Part shown: piece after piece, positions 41,204 to 50,003 of the stretch
Layout of the letters: each line of letters begins with the position of its first letter
Numbering within the stretch: position 1 is the stretch's first letter
The notes under the pieces: generated by a model
The model's database searches: none
Told to the model about the DNA's origin: nothing
Seen by the model: the letters and a program-made list of their open reading frames with translations, nothing else
Made by a program: the position numbers and the translations under genes
DNA from: Kitasatospora mediocidica KCTC 9733
Lineage (GTDB): Bacteria; Actinomycetota; Actinomycetes; Streptomycetales; Streptomycetaceae
Direction: 5' to 3'
Length of the DNA: 64,000 nt
NCBI RefSeq assembly: GCF_000744225.1
Contig: NZ_JQLN01000005.1
Coordinates: forward strand, 992,001 to 1,056,000

Positions 41204-41284
41204 TCAACGCTTTCGACACAGGCAGGCAGCCACGCGGCAGAGGTCTACCGCCCGCCGCTTTGTGAGGTCCGCCTGTCGCTTCAT
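41204..41284 (-). CDS. Leaderless cysteine-containing leader peptide upstream of the sulfurtransferase
   Basis: A 26-codon ORF beginning MKRQADLTKRRAVDLCRV and ending with AACLCRKR. Three of its last eleven residues are cysteine, and the VDLCRVA segment matches the short Streptomyces leader peptides I remember upstream of sulfur-assimilation genes. A TAGCAT -10 box ends 7 nt before the ATG, so the transcript should begin at the AUG and be translated without a ribosome site. In mycobacteria, leaderless cysteine-rich ORFs act as cysteine-responsive attenuators; the same role here is inference. Confidence 0.75.
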   Translation of the reverse strand: MKRQADLTKRRAVDLCRVAACLCRKR

Positions 41285-41478
41285 GCCGATGATGCTAGGG
41301 ACCGGAGAGCGTCCCTGTCATCAGAGTGTCGAATACTGAGACGAATATGTTCGAGGAGTGGGATTTCACCCCCCTTCGCCCGGCCGGGCGGGCGAAAACA
41401 CCACCGCCCCGCGGGGCCCGCCGAGCGGCGGGTCTCACGGGGCGGGATGCCGTGCGGGGGCCGGGCCTGCCCGGGAGG

Positions 41479-42168
41479 TCAGCCGGCCAGCTGCAGCGAA
41501 CTGCCCTGGAAGGCCAGCACGAGGCCGTCCGGCTCCGGGGTGACCTGGCTCAGGGTGAGTCCGACCGGCATGTCCTGCAGCGTGAAGCTCTTCGAGCCGA
41601 TCGCCGTGGAGACCATCGAGCTGACGCCCGGCAGCAGCCCCACGCCCGGGACGTCGCCCACGCTGTCCACCAGCACCCGGTTGCCGTCCGTGCGCAGCTT
41701 GACCGTCGTGCCGACCTTCTGGCCCAGCACCTGGACGGAGACCTTGAGCAGGCCGGGCCCGCCGTAGCCGAGGGTGGTGCGGGAGTCCAGGCCGAGCAGG
41801 CTCTCGACGTTGGCATACGGCAGCCGACCGGAGCCGGTGCCCGAGTCGACGGTGGCCGACTTGTAGTCACCGCTGACCCGAACACCCCTCAGTTTGGCGG
41901 CGAAGGAGTCCAGTTGGACGGTCTGTCCGCCGCCGGAGAGCTGCACGCTGTTCGCCGAGAGCCGCACGCTGTCGAACTTCTTGTCCAGCGCCTGGGTGAG
42001 GAAGGGGAACCCGTCGATCGTCACCGAGGGGCGGCCGCTGATGCCCTGTCGGTTCGCCAACTGGTCCGCGGCCTTGCTCTGCGCCGTCGAGAGGGCGATC
42101 CGGTCGGCCCCGACCAGCAGGCCGGCCAGGACCACGACACCGATCAACACCTTGATCAAGGTCCGCAT
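41479..42168 (-). CDS. LmeA-family phospholipid-binding protein (DUF2993)
   Basis: A 229-residue exported protein. An uncleaved or signal-like N-terminal helix (LIKVLIGVVVLAGLLVGADR) is followed by the DUF2993 tubular lipid-binding domain: GRPSVTIDGFPFLTQALDKKFDSVRLSA, LRGVRVSGDYKSATVDSGTG and a C-terminal VLAFQGSSLQL. Mycobacterial LmeA of this family acts in mannan maturation at the envelope (family knowledge). It is the only gene in its transcript; its partners are unknown. Confidence 0.85.
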   Translation of the reverse strand: MRTLIKVLIGVVVLAGLLVGADRIALSTAQSKAADQLANRQGISGRPSVTIDGFPFLTQALDKKFDSVRLSANSVQLSGGGQTVQLDSFAAKLRGVRVSGDYKSATVDSGTGSGRLPYANVESLLGLDSRTTLGYGGPGLLKVSVQVLGQKVGTTVKLRTDGNRVLVDSVGDVPGVGLLPGVSSMVSTAIGSKSFTLQDMPVGLTLSQVTPEPDGLVLAFQGSSLQLAG

Positions 42169-42294
42169 CGAAAAAGTCTCCCCGTCCGTGGTTGCCGTAC
42201 CAGTCGGTACGACGATCTGTCCGGGGCCATGGTTCCGTACCCGGACCGGCCCCGCGGCTCCCCCCGGCCCGCCGCGCGGCTCCGATCCGGCCGG

Positions 42295-42609
42295 TCAGCC
42301 CCCGGCGAACGGGGGCAGCACCTCGATGACGCCGCCCTCCGTGAGCGCCACCGCGGCGCGGTCACGGCCGCCCACGGGCTCGCTGTCCACCAGGAACGAG
42401 CAGATGCCCAGCACCTGGACGAAGCGCGGCCGGTCCGCGTGCAGCTCGCGGGCGTGCTGCAACGCCTCGGCCAGGGTGGCCGCCCGGTACGGCTCCTCGG
42501 CGATGCCGGCCTCCGCCTTGGCGGCGGCCCAGTAGCGGATCGTGCCGGTCACCACGCCGGGGGTACCTCCGGGCCGGAGGCTGGGGGAGGGTTCGGTGGT
42601 CGCGGTCAT
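42295..42609 (-). CDS. MoaD/ThiS-family sulfur-carrier protein
   Basis: A 104-residue ubiquitin-fold protein ending in LPPFAGG, with the Gly-Gly needed for thiocarboxylation. The core is GTIRYWAAAKAEAGIAEEPYRAATLAEALQHARE and VQVLGICSFLVDSEPVG, as in MoaD-like carriers of molybdopterin synthesis. Unlike the CysO-like gene at the left of the window it ends exactly at Gly-Gly. No moaE or other cofactor gene adjoins. The ATG lies after a purine-poor leader and the first 20 residues are Thr/Pro-rich, so a later start is possible. It diverges from glnR. Confidence 0.82.
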   Translation of the reverse strand: MTATTEPSPSLRPGGTPGVVTGTIRYWAAAKAEAGIAEEPYRAATLAEALQHARELHADRPRFVQVLGICSFLVDSEPVGGRDRAAVALTEGGVIEVLPPFAGG

Positions 42610-43030
42610 GGCGGCCCCATTCTCGAAAGGTGTACACGGACAGTGCCGGTCGGTGCCGTGACCCATGATGGCTCGCACCCCCCACAAGGCGGGAACTTCG
42701 CAGGCCACAGGGGTCGGCGCCGGGGCGTACGGCGCGGGACGCGACCGGGATCACGTCCCGCGTCCCCTCCCCGGACCAGGCGTGTTCGGCTATTCTCATG
42801 GCGTAAGGGATCCGGGCAGAGTCGCCCCCGGGTCCTTTTGTGCTTTCAGGACACCGGATGCGTGTGCCTTGCGAGTGGTAGCCAAGAAGAGCGGACGGTG
42901 CGCGGATGAGCAGGCCAGCAGGGGTGCGGCAGGGGTCGGACGACCCGTGCGGCACGTCCCGCGCGGCAGGGCCCGCCGACCGGACCTCCGCTGTCATGCG
43001 ACCGCGACCCGGAAAGGGGACGACCCGGGT
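42610..43030 (+). promoter_or_regulatory. glnR promoter and leader with early terminator-like hairpin
   Basis: This 421-bp stretch holds, left to right, an inverted repeat GCGGGACG-N12-CGTCCCGC (42734-42761), a TATTCT -10 box (42791-42796), and GGATCCGGG-N10-CCCGGGTCC followed by TTTT (42808-42839). The U-run makes the last a textbook intrinsic terminator about 5 nt after the predicted start, 190 bp upstream of glnR. A 7-codon ORF (MRVPCEW) follows at 42858-42881. The arrangement suggests premature termination control; no -35 box was clear. Confidence 0.55.
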
Positions 43031-43765
43031 ATGAGTTCTCTCCTCCTGCTCACCAACGCACTGCAACCGTCGGCGGAGGTGCTGCCGGCCCTCGGCCTGC
43101 TGCTGCACCAGGTACGGGTGGCCCCGGCCGAGGGATCGGCCCTCGTCGACACCCCCAGCGCCGACGTGATACTCGTCGACGGGCGGCGCGACCTGCCGCA
43201 GATCCGCAGCCTCTGCCAGCTGCTGCGCTCCACCGGCATCAGCTCGCCGATGATCCTGGTGGTCACCGAGGGCGGCCTGGCCGCCGTCACCGCCGAGTGG
43301 GGCGTCGACGACGTCCTGCTGGACACCGCCGGACCGGCCGAGGTCGAGGCCCGGCTGCGGCTGGCGACGGGCCGCCAGCAGCAGGCGGCCAACGACGACA
43401 GTCCGACCGAGATCCGCAACGGCGACCTCCTGGTGGACGAGGCGACGTACTCCGCCAAGCTCAAGGGGCGGGTGCTCGACCTCACCTTCAAGGAGTTCGA
43501 GCTGATCAAGTACCTCGCGCAGCACCCGGGCCGGGTCTTCACCCGGGCCCAGCTGCTCCAGGAGGTCTGGGGCTACGACTACTTCGGCGGCACCCGGACG
43601 GTCGACGTGCACGTGCGACGGCTGCGGGCCAAGCTCGGGGTCGAACACGAGCAGCTGATCGGGACGGTCCGCAACGTCGGCTACCGCTTCGTGACGCCCT
43701 CGCACGGCGACAAGGCCGAGCGCGCCGGCGTGGAGCAGCCGGTCGCCGGCCTGCACGAGGGCTGA
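43031..43765 (+). CDS. glnR: Nitrogen-metabolism response regulator GlnR
   Basis: A 244-residue OmpR-family orphan regulator. The receiver starts MSSLLLLTNALQPSAEVLPALGLLLH, and the DNA-binding domain has the winged-helix marks LDLTFKEFELIKYLAQHPGRVFTR and EVWGYDYFGGTRTVDVHVRRLRAKLG. It is nearly identical over long stretches to the S. coelicolor GlnR that I remember, including DTPSADVILVDGRRDLPQIRSLCQLLRS. The receiver lacks the usual acidic triad, as expected for a regulator that works without a kinase. GlnR controls glnA, amtB and other nitrogen genes. The ATG has AAGGGGA upstream. No sensor kinase adjoins. Confidence 0.95.
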   Translation: MSSLLLLTNALQPSAEVLPALGLLLHQVRVAPAEGSALVDTPSADVILVDGRRDLPQIRSLCQLLRSTGISSPMILVVTEGGLAAVTAEWGVDDVLLDTAGPAEVEARLRLATGRQQQAANDDSPTEIRNGDLLVDEATYSAKLKGRVLDLTFKEFELIKYLAQHPGRVFTRAQLLQEVWGYDYFGGTRTVDVHVRRLRAKLGVEHEQLIGTVRNVGYRFVTPSHGDKAERAGVEQPVAGLHEG

Positions 43766-43872
43766 GCCGGACCGGGCGCGGCGGGCCGGTCCCCGTCCCG
43801 CCCGGGACAGCGACCAGGGCGACCGGCGGACCGGCCGCCCTGGGACTGGACAAACACGCGTAGACTCCGTGC

Positions 43873-44916
43873 GTGGCCAAGGTGACGCGCGATGATGTAG
43901 CCCGACTGGCTGGGACCTCGACCGCGGTCGTCAGCTATGTCATCAACGACGGTCCGCGCCCGGTGGCGCCCGCGACCAAGGAGAAGGTGCTCGCCGCGAT
44001 CGAGCAGCTCGGCTACCGGCCGAACAGCGTCGCGCAGGCGATGGCCTCCCGCCGGACCAACCTGATCGGCATGATCGTGCCGGACGCCCGGCAGCCGTTC
44101 TTCGCCGAGATGGCACACGCGGTCGAACGGGCCGCCTCGGACCGCGGCAAGCTGGTCCTGATCGGCAACTCGGACTACGTCGACGACCGCGAACTGCACT
44201 ACATCCGGGCCTTCCTCGGCATGCGGGTCTCCGGTCTGATCCTGGTCAGCCAGGGCGCCCCGCAGCGCGCGGCGAAGGAGTTCGCCGCGATGGAGGGCGC
44301 CAAGGTGGTGCTGCTGCACCGCCGGCCCGAGGCCATCGACGACGTCTCGGTGGTGACCGACGACGTCGGCGGCGCCGAACTCGCCGTCCGTCACCTGCTG
44401 GAGGTGCACGGGCACCCGTACGTGGTCTGCTTCGGCGGCCCGGTGGACTCCCCCGCGCCCGGCGACCCGGTGATCGACCACGTCGAGGGCTGGCAGCGCG
44501 CGATGGACGCCCACGGGCTGCCCACCGAGCAATACCTGATCGACGCGCCGTTCCACCGCTACGGCGCCTACGAGGTCGCGGTCAAGCTGCTGCGCTCGCC
44601 GAATCGGCCGCCGGCCATCTTCTGCTCCACCGACGACCAGGCGATCGGCCTGCTGCGGGCCGCCCGCGAGGTCGGCATCCGGGTCCCCGAGGACCTCGCG
44701 GTGGCGGGCTTCGACGACGTGCCGGAGGCCGCGCTGGCCGACCCGCCGCTGACCACGGTCGCCAGCGAGCGCGAGGCGATGGCCCGGGCGGCCGTCGACC
44801 TGGTGCTGGACGACTCGTTGATGGTGCCCGGTTCGGACACCGAGCGGGTCCGCCGGTTCCCCTCGCGGCTGGTCGTGCGACGCTCCTGCGGCTGCGGCGA
44901 GAGCACCACCGGGTAA
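43873..44916 (+). CDS. LacI-family transcriptional regulator
   Basis: A 347-residue repressor. The helix-turn-helix is VTRDDVARLAGTSTAVVSYVIN, the hinge is KVLAAIEQLGYRPNSVAQAMASRRTN, and a periplasmic-binding-protein-like sensor follows to residue 330 (GFDDVPEAALADPPLTTVASER). It ends with a cysteine pair RRSCGCG typical of the family. A TAGACT -10 box ends 6 nt before the GTG, so the mRNA is probably leaderless. No sugar genes adjoin; glnR upstream and a protease gene downstream give no clear ligand. Confidence 0.92.
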   Translation: MAKVTRDDVARLAGTSTAVVSYVINDGPRPVAPATKEKVLAAIEQLGYRPNSVAQAMASRRTNLIGMIVPDARQPFFAEMAHAVERAASDRGKLVLIGNSDYVDDRELHYIRAFLGMRVSGLILVSQGAPQRAAKEFAAMEGAKVVLLHRRPEAIDDVSVVTDDVGGAELAVRHLLEVHGHPYVVCFGGPVDSPAPGDPVIDHVEGWQRAMDAHGLPTEQYLIDAPFHRYGAYEVAVKLLRSPNRPPAIFCSTDDQAIGLLRAAREVGIRVPEDLAVAGFDDVPEAALADPPLTTVASEREAMARAAVDLVLDDSLMVPGSDTERVRRFPSRLVVRRSCGCGESTTG

Positions 44917-44931
44917 GCGGTGCCGCAGAGT

Positions 44932-44972
44932 AACGGGTCTTTATGAGAAGTCAACAGGCTTCTCTGCCCGTT
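44932..44972 (+). terminator. Two-stem hairpin after the LacI-family gene
   Basis: Outer arms AACGGG and CCCGTT enclose an inner stem GAGAAG-N8-CTTCTC. It begins 15 bp past the regulator stop codon and about 50 bp before the protease gene. It could be a terminator, or an operator for the protease promoter since it is close to it. Confidence 0.6.
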
Positions 44973-45021
44973 CTGACTCGGCTCTCATGAGATCTTCACC
45001 CAGCGGGCGGACGTTAGGTCC

Positions 45022-46182
45022 ATGAGCGACCAGCACCGCAGTTCCGCAGATGAGTCGGGGCAGCCCCTCCCGCCGAAGCCGGCCGAGGCGCCCACCGCTC
45101 ACGTCCACGAAGACCTCTCCGCGCCGAACGCGTCCTACCCGGCGGCCGGTCCGCACGAGCCGTACTCCGGCTACGCCGAGCACGCCGAACACGCCACGCC
45201 GGCGTGGGGCGAACTCCCGGTCGGCGGACCCGTCGAGCAGCCCGTCCCCAGCCACGCCAAGCGGACCCGCAACGGGTACCTGCGCGGCCGCCTCGCCCTG
45301 GTCACCGCGGTCGCGGCGATCGCCGCCGTCCTCGGCGGCCTGGCCGGCGGCACGATCGCCGGCTCCCAGCACACCACCGCCGCGAGCTCCAGCACCCTCG
45401 TGAGCCCGGTGGCCGCCAGGTCCGACGGCACCGCCAACGTCGCGTCGATCGCCGCCGCGGTCTCCCCGAGCGTGGTCCAGATCACCGTGCAGACCAGCGA
45501 CGCCACCGCCACCGGCACCGGCGTGATCCTCACCCCCGGCGGCCAGATCCTCACCAACTTCCACGTCATCTCCGGCGCGGTCAGCAACGGCGGCACGATC
45601 AGCGTCACCTTCCAGAACGGCAACAAGGCCAGCGCCACCGTCACCGGCACCGACAAGGCGCTGGACGTCGCGGTGATCACCGCGAGCGGCGTCAGCGGCC
45701 TGCCCACGGCCGCCCTCGGCGACAGCGACGCGATGGCCGTCGGCGACTCGGTGGTCGCCATCGGCAACCCGGACGGCCTCACCGGCACCGTCACCTCGGG
45801 CATCATCAGCGCCAAGAACCGCCAGGTCACCGTCCAGGTCGACGAGGGCAGCACGCAGAGCAACGGCGGCTTCGGCTTCCCCAGCTTCCCCGGCTACGGC
45901 GGGCGCGGCTCCACCGGCTCCGGGTCCGGCGCAGGGTCCGGCTCCACCGCGACCTACCAGGCCTTCCAGACGGACGCCGCGCTCAACCCCGGCAACTCCG
46001 GCGGCCCGCTGATCAACGCCAACGGCCAGGTGATCGGCATCAACTCCGCGATGTACTCCGGCAGCGGCTCCAGCTCCAGCTCCACCAGCAGCCAGGCCGG
46101 CAGCGTGGGCCTCGGATTCTCCATCCCGATCAACAGCATCAAGCAGGTGCTGCCCAAGATGCAGGCCGGTCAGACCCTCTGA
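45022..46182 (+). CDS. Membrane-anchored HtrA/DegP-like trypsin-fold serine protease without PDZ domain
   Basis: A 386-residue protein. A Pro/Glu-rich cytoplasmic tail of about 90 residues, one transmembrane helix (LALVTAVAAIAAVLGGLAGG) and an external trypsin-like domain are visible. The catalytic triad is His in LTNFHVISG, Asp in KALDVAVI and Ser in NPGNSGGPL. A Gly/Ser-rich insertion (about residues 275-310) interrupts the domain. The protein stops soon after it, with no PDZ domain. The gene order protease, response regulator, kinase resembles mycobacterial pepD-mprAB. It likely degrades misfolded envelope proteins (inference). Confidence 0.93.
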   Translation: MSDQHRSSADESGQPLPPKPAEAPTAHVHEDLSAPNASYPAAGPHEPYSGYAEHAEHATPAWGELPVGGPVEQPVPSHAKRTRNGYLRGRLALVTAVAAIAAVLGGLAGGTIAGSQHTTAASSSTLVSPVAARSDGTANVASIAAAVSPSVVQITVQTSDATATGTGVILTPGGQILTNFHVISGAVSNGGTISVTFQNGNKASATVTGTDKALDVAVITASGVSGLPTAALGDSDAMAVGDSVVAIGNPDGLTGTVTSGIISAKNRQVTVQVDEGSTQSNGGFGFPSFPGYGGRGSTGSGSGAGSGSTATYQAFQTDAALNPGNSGGPLINANGQVIGINSAMYSGSGSSSSSTSSQAGSVGLGFSIPINSIKQVLPKMQAGQTL

Positions 46183-46255
46183 GTACGCCCGCAACGCCCG
46201 TCCACACCGCACAATGGCAAGACCCCTTCCGGACCCAGAGAGGGCCACACCGCCG

Positions 46256-47029
46256 ATGACTCCCCGCGCCGACGACCGCACCCCTGCCGAGCAGCCGGGC
46301 TCCCCGGCCCGACTGCTCGTGGTCGACGACGAGCCCGCGCTGCGGGACGCCCTCGAGAGCAGCCTCGCCTTCGAGGGCTACGAGGTCACCACCGCCACCG
46401 ACGGCTACGAAGCCCTCGACGCCGTCGAGCGCGACCGCCCCGACCTGGTGCTCCTCGACATCATGATGCCGAGGATGGACGGCCTCACCGCCGTCCGCCG
46501 GATGCGCTCGCGCGGCGACACCGCCCCGGTGCTGATGCTCACCGCCCGCGACGCGGTCGGGGACCGGGTCACCGGCCTGGACGTCGGCGCCGACGACTAC
46601 CTGGCCAAGCCCTTCGAGCTGGACGAGCTGCTCGCCCGGGTGCGCGCCCTGCTGCGCCGCAACGCGCTGGCCACCGAGGCCGCCGCCCGGGCCACCGTCA
46701 CCGAGGACGACTCCGAGGTGCTCGCCTTCGCCGACCTGCGGATGAACACCGCCACCCGCGAGGTGACCCGCGACGGCAAGCCCGTGGAGCTGACCCGCAC
46801 CGAGTTCATGCTGCTGGAGATGTTCCTGGCGCACCCCCGCCAGGTGCTGACCCGGGAACAGATCCTCAAGGCCGTCTGGGGCTTCGACTTCGAGCCCTCC
46901 TCCAACTCGCTGGACGTCTACGTGATGTACCTGCGCCGCAAGACCGAGCAGGGCGGCATGCCCCGGCTGATCCAGACGGTCCGCGGTGTCGGCTACGCCC
47001 TGCGCGCACCGTCGGGCACGGCGGCCTGA
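46256..47029 (+). CDS. OmpR-family response regulator, MprA-like
   Basis: A 257-residue response regulator. The receiver has the acidic pair in LLVVDDEPALRDAL, the phosphoacceptor in LVLLDIMMPRMDGL, and LTARDAVGDRV to ADDYLAKPF with the conserved Lys. The winged helix contains LTRTEFMLLEMFLAHPRQVLTREQ and SSNSLDVYVMYLRRK. It precedes the kinase by 4 bp and follows the protease by 73 bp. The ATG with AGAGAGGG about 12 nt upstream is preferred to one 14 codons earlier. It probably controls the adjacent protease, as MprA does pepD (inference). Confidence 0.93.
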   Translation: MTPRADDRTPAEQPGSPARLLVVDDEPALRDALESSLAFEGYEVTTATDGYEALDAVERDRPDLVLLDIMMPRMDGLTAVRRMRSRGDTAPVLMLTARDAVGDRVTGLDVGADDYLAKPFELDELLARVRALLRRNALATEAAARATVTEDDSEVLAFADLRMNTATREVTRDGKPVELTRTEFMLLEMFLAHPRQVLTREQILKAVWGFDFEPSSNSLDVYVMYLRRKTEQGGMPRLIQTVRGVGYALRAPSGTAA

Positions 47030-47033
47030 GGCG

Positions 47034-48590
47034 ATGAGCGGCACTGCTCCACACCACCGGGGCCGGCTGTCCCGCTGGTACCACGGCCGCTCGCTGCGCA
47101 GCCGGCTGGCCATCCTGGCCTCGCTCGCGGTCGCCGTCGCGATCATGCTGTGCTCGGTGGCCTCCTGGTTCATCGTCCGGACCAACCTCTACGACCTGCA
47201 GAAGGCGCAACTCTCCAGCGCGCCGCCGAACCCGCCGCTGCTGAGGATCACCCCGAACATCGCCTGCGGAGCCACCCCGCAGGCGGCCCTGGCCGAACTC
47301 AAGGGGGCGAACGCGGAGATCGCCAGCAAGTACCCGGCGCTGCCCAACCCCTCCGAGCGGACCAACCGTTGGGAGACCGAGCTGCTCAGCGGCGACGGCA
47401 GCAAGGTCTGCCTGCCGATCGGCGCGACCTCGCTGGGCATCAAGGAGTCGCCCTCCTACCTCGACGCGCTCAGCCTGGAGCCGAACCAGGCGATCTTCCG
47501 GGTCGGCAGCTACCTCAACGGTGATCCGGCGATGCTGCGCCTGACGCACTTCCAGTCGCCCGGCGGCAACGACAGCCCGATCCAGAACTACGTCCTGATC
47601 ACCGCCTCCCCGCTCTCGGGCGTCGACGACTCGCTCCAGCAACTCGCCCTGCTGCTGCTCGGCGTGGTCGCGGTCGGCGCGCTCGGCGCCGGCATCACCG
47701 GACGGATCGTGGCCCGCACCGCGCTCAAGCCGGTGCACGAACTCACCGAGGTGGTCGAGCACATCGCCCGCACCGAGGAGGTCGGCACCACCATCCCGGT
47801 GCACGGCAGCGACGAGATCGCCCGGCTCTCCAGCTCGTTCAACTCGATGAGCACCGCACTGGCCAACTCCCGGGACCGGCAGACCCGGCTGATCGCCGAC
47901 GCGGGCCACGAACTGCGCACCCCGCTCACCTCGCTGCGCACCAACGTCGACCTGATGATCCGCAGCGACGACACCGGCCGCCCGCTGCCGCCCGCCACCA
48001 AGACCAAGCTGCTCGGCAGCATGAAGGCGCAGATGCAGGAACTCACCCTGCTCATCGGTGATCTGCTGCAACTCTCCCGGCCCGATTCGCCGAAGCCCGG
48101 CCAGAACGTGGCCACCGTGGCGTTCCACGAGATCGCCGCGCGGGCGGTCGAGCGCGCCAAGCTGCGCGGCCCCGGGCTGCTCTACCGGGTCGATCTCAAC
48201 CCCTGGTACGTGCGCGCCGACGCGGCCGCGCTGGAGCGGGCCGTGATGAACCTGCTCGACAACGCCGTGAAGTACAGCCCGCCGGCCGCCCCCATCGACG
48301 TGCTGCTGCGGGACGGCATGCTCACCGTCCGGGACCACGGACCGGGTATCCCGACGGACGAGCTCCAGTTCGTCTTCGACCGCTTCTGGCGCTCCCCGTC
48401 CTCCCGCCAACTGCCGGGCTCCGGGCTGGGACTGTCGATCGTCGCGCAGACCATCCACGACTCCGACGGCGAGGTCGCCCTCGGGCCGGCCCCGGACGGC
48501 GGACCCGGCACGCTGGCCACCGTCCACCTGCCGGGCAGCCGGATCGCGCCGAAGCCGTACCCGTCGGCGCCGCCATCGGCGGAGGACTGA
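47034..48590 (+). CDS. Sensor histidine kinase, MprB-like
   Basis: A 518-residue membrane kinase. It has a first helix (LAILASLAVAVAIMLCSVASW), an external sensor of about 155 residues, a second helix (LALLLLGVVAVGALGAGITG), a HAMP linker, the phosphoacceptor in DAGHELRTPLTSLRTNV, and the ATPase with NLLDNAVKYS, DHGPGIP and GSGLGLSIV. The sensor contains no recognised domain. It lies 4 bp after the response regulator, so translation is coupled. By gene order and architecture it resembles MprB, an envelope-stress sensor (inference). Confidence 0.93.
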   Translation: MSGTAPHHRGRLSRWYHGRSLRSRLAILASLAVAVAIMLCSVASWFIVRTNLYDLQKAQLSSAPPNPPLLRITPNIACGATPQAALAELKGANAEIASKYPALPNPSERTNRWETELLSGDGSKVCLPIGATSLGIKESPSYLDALSLEPNQAIFRVGSYLNGDPAMLRLTHFQSPGGNDSPIQNYVLITASPLSGVDDSLQQLALLLLGVVAVGALGAGITGRIVARTALKPVHELTEVVEHIARTEEVGTTIPVHGSDEIARLSSSFNSMSTALANSRDRQTRLIADAGHELRTPLTSLRTNVDLMIRSDDTGRPLPPATKTKLLGSMKAQMQELTLLIGDLLQLSRPDSPKPGQNVATVAFHEIAARAVERAKLRGPGLLYRVDLNPWYVRADAAALERAVMNLLDNAVKYSPPAAPIDVLLRDGMLTVRDHGPGIPTDELQFVFDRFWRSPSSRQLPGSGLGLSIVAQTIHDSDGEVALGPAPDGGPGTLATVHLPGSRIAPKPYPSAPPSAED

Positions 48591-48633
48591 GCCGCGGGCG
48601 CCCGAGCGGCTGCGGTGCCGGGCGGGGCGTCGT

Positions 48634-49989
48634 TCAGACGCCCGGCTCGGCCTCCAACTGCCGCTCGGCACGCACGCGTTCGGCCACCGCCTCCTCGGTC
48701 ATCGCGCGGTCGGTGTAGACCAGCGGGCGTTCCGCCTCGGTGATGATGTGCTTCACCACCTGGACGTTGCCGTTCACGTCCCAGACCGCGATGCCGGGCG
48801 AGAGGGTGGGGATGATCTCCACCGCCCAGCGCGGCAGCCCCAGCACCCGGCCGGTGGCCCGAGCCTCGTCGGCCTTCTGCATGTAGATGGTGCGGGTGGA
48901 GGCCATCTTGAGGATCGCCGAGGCCTCCCTGGCCGCCGCGCCGTCCACCACGTCCGAGAGGTGGTGGACCACCGCGACGAAGGACAGGCCCAGCCGGCGG
49001 CCGAACTTCAGCAGCCGCTGGAAGAGTTGGGCGACGAACGGGCTGTTGATGATGTGCCAGGCCTCCTCGACCAGGAAGATGCGCTTCCTGCGGTCGGGGC
49101 GGATCCAGGTGTGCTCCAGCCAGACGCCGACGATAGCCATCAGAATCGGCATCGCGATCGAGTTGCGGTCGATGTGCGAGAGGTCGAAGACGATCAGCGG
49201 CGCATCCAGGTCGATGCCGATGCTGGTGGGACCGTCGAACATGCCCCGCAGGTCGCCGTCGACCAGCCGGTCGAGCACCAACGCCACGTCCAGGCCCCAG
49301 GACTGGACGTCCTCGGTGGCGACCCCGAGCGACTCCACCGACGACATGTCGGGCTTGCGCAGCGTGTCGATGATGTCACCGAGGATCGGCTGACGGTCCG
49401 TCACGGTGGCCCGGACGTGCGCGTGCGCGGCCTTCAGCGCGAAGCCGGCGCGCTCCTCCAGGCCTCGCCCCATCGCCACCTCGATGATGGTGCGCAGCAG
49501 CGAGAGCTGACCGGTGGTGGTGATCGCCGGGTCGAGCGGGTTGAGCTTGACGCCGCCGTCCCTGGCGGCCATCGGGTCCAGCCGGATCGACCTTATGCCC
49601 AGCGCGTTGGCGATCAGGTTCCACTCGCCGACGCCGTCCTCGCCCTGCGCGTCCAGCACCACCACCTGGCGGTCGCGGAACCTCAACTGCCGCAGCACAT
49701 AGGTCTTCTCCAGCGCGGACTTGCCGTTCCCGGACTCGCCGAGCACCAGCCAGTGCGGGGCCGGCAGTTGCTGCCCGTACAGCTGGAAGGGGTCGTAGAC
49801 GTACCCCTTGCCGCTGTAGACCTCGCGGCCGATGATCACCCCGGAGTCACCCAACCCCGGTGCGGCGGTGGGCAGGTAGACCGCCTGGGCCTGACCGGTC
49901 GAGGTACGGACCGGCAGCCGGGAGGTCTCCACCTTGCCGAACATCAGGCTGGTGAAGGAGTCGGTGAGGGAACTGAGCGGAGATGCCAT
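48634..49989 (-). CDS. VirB4-like type IV secretion ATPase (C-terminal ATPase module)
   Basis: A 451-residue protein with one RecA/HerA-type ATPase fold. Walker A is GESGNGKS (residues 84-91), Walker B lies in RKRIFLVEEAWH (about residue 300), and HHLSDVVDGAA is a later motif. It matches the ATPase half of VirB4/TraC-type motors. The membrane-anchored N-terminal half is a separate gene 14 bp upstream, so VirB4 appears split in two. It is the last gene of the leftward secretion run. It would power assembly or transport at the membrane. No relaxase accompanies it. Confidence 0.88.
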   Translation of the reverse strand: MASPLSSLTDSFTSLMFGKVETSRLPVRTSTGQAQAVYLPTAAPGLGDSGVIIGREVYSGKGYVYDPFQLYGQQLPAPHWLVLGESGNGKSALEKTYVLRQLRFRDRQVVVLDAQGEDGVGEWNLIANALGIRSIRLDPMAARDGGVKLNPLDPAITTTGQLSLLRTIIEVAMGRGLEERAGFALKAAHAHVRATVTDRQPILGDIIDTLRKPDMSSVESLGVATEDVQSWGLDVALVLDRLVDGDLRGMFDGPTSIGIDLDAPLIVFDLSHIDRNSIAMPILMAIVGVWLEHTWIRPDRRKRIFLVEEAWHIINSPFVAQLFQRLLKFGRRLGLSFVAVVHHLSDVVDGAAAREASAILKMASTRTIYMQKADEARATGRVLGLPRWAVEIIPTLSPGIAVWDVNGNVQVVKHIITEAERPLVYTDRAMTEEAVAERVRAERQLEAEPGV

Positions 49990-50003
49990 CGGGACCCCTG
50001 AGG

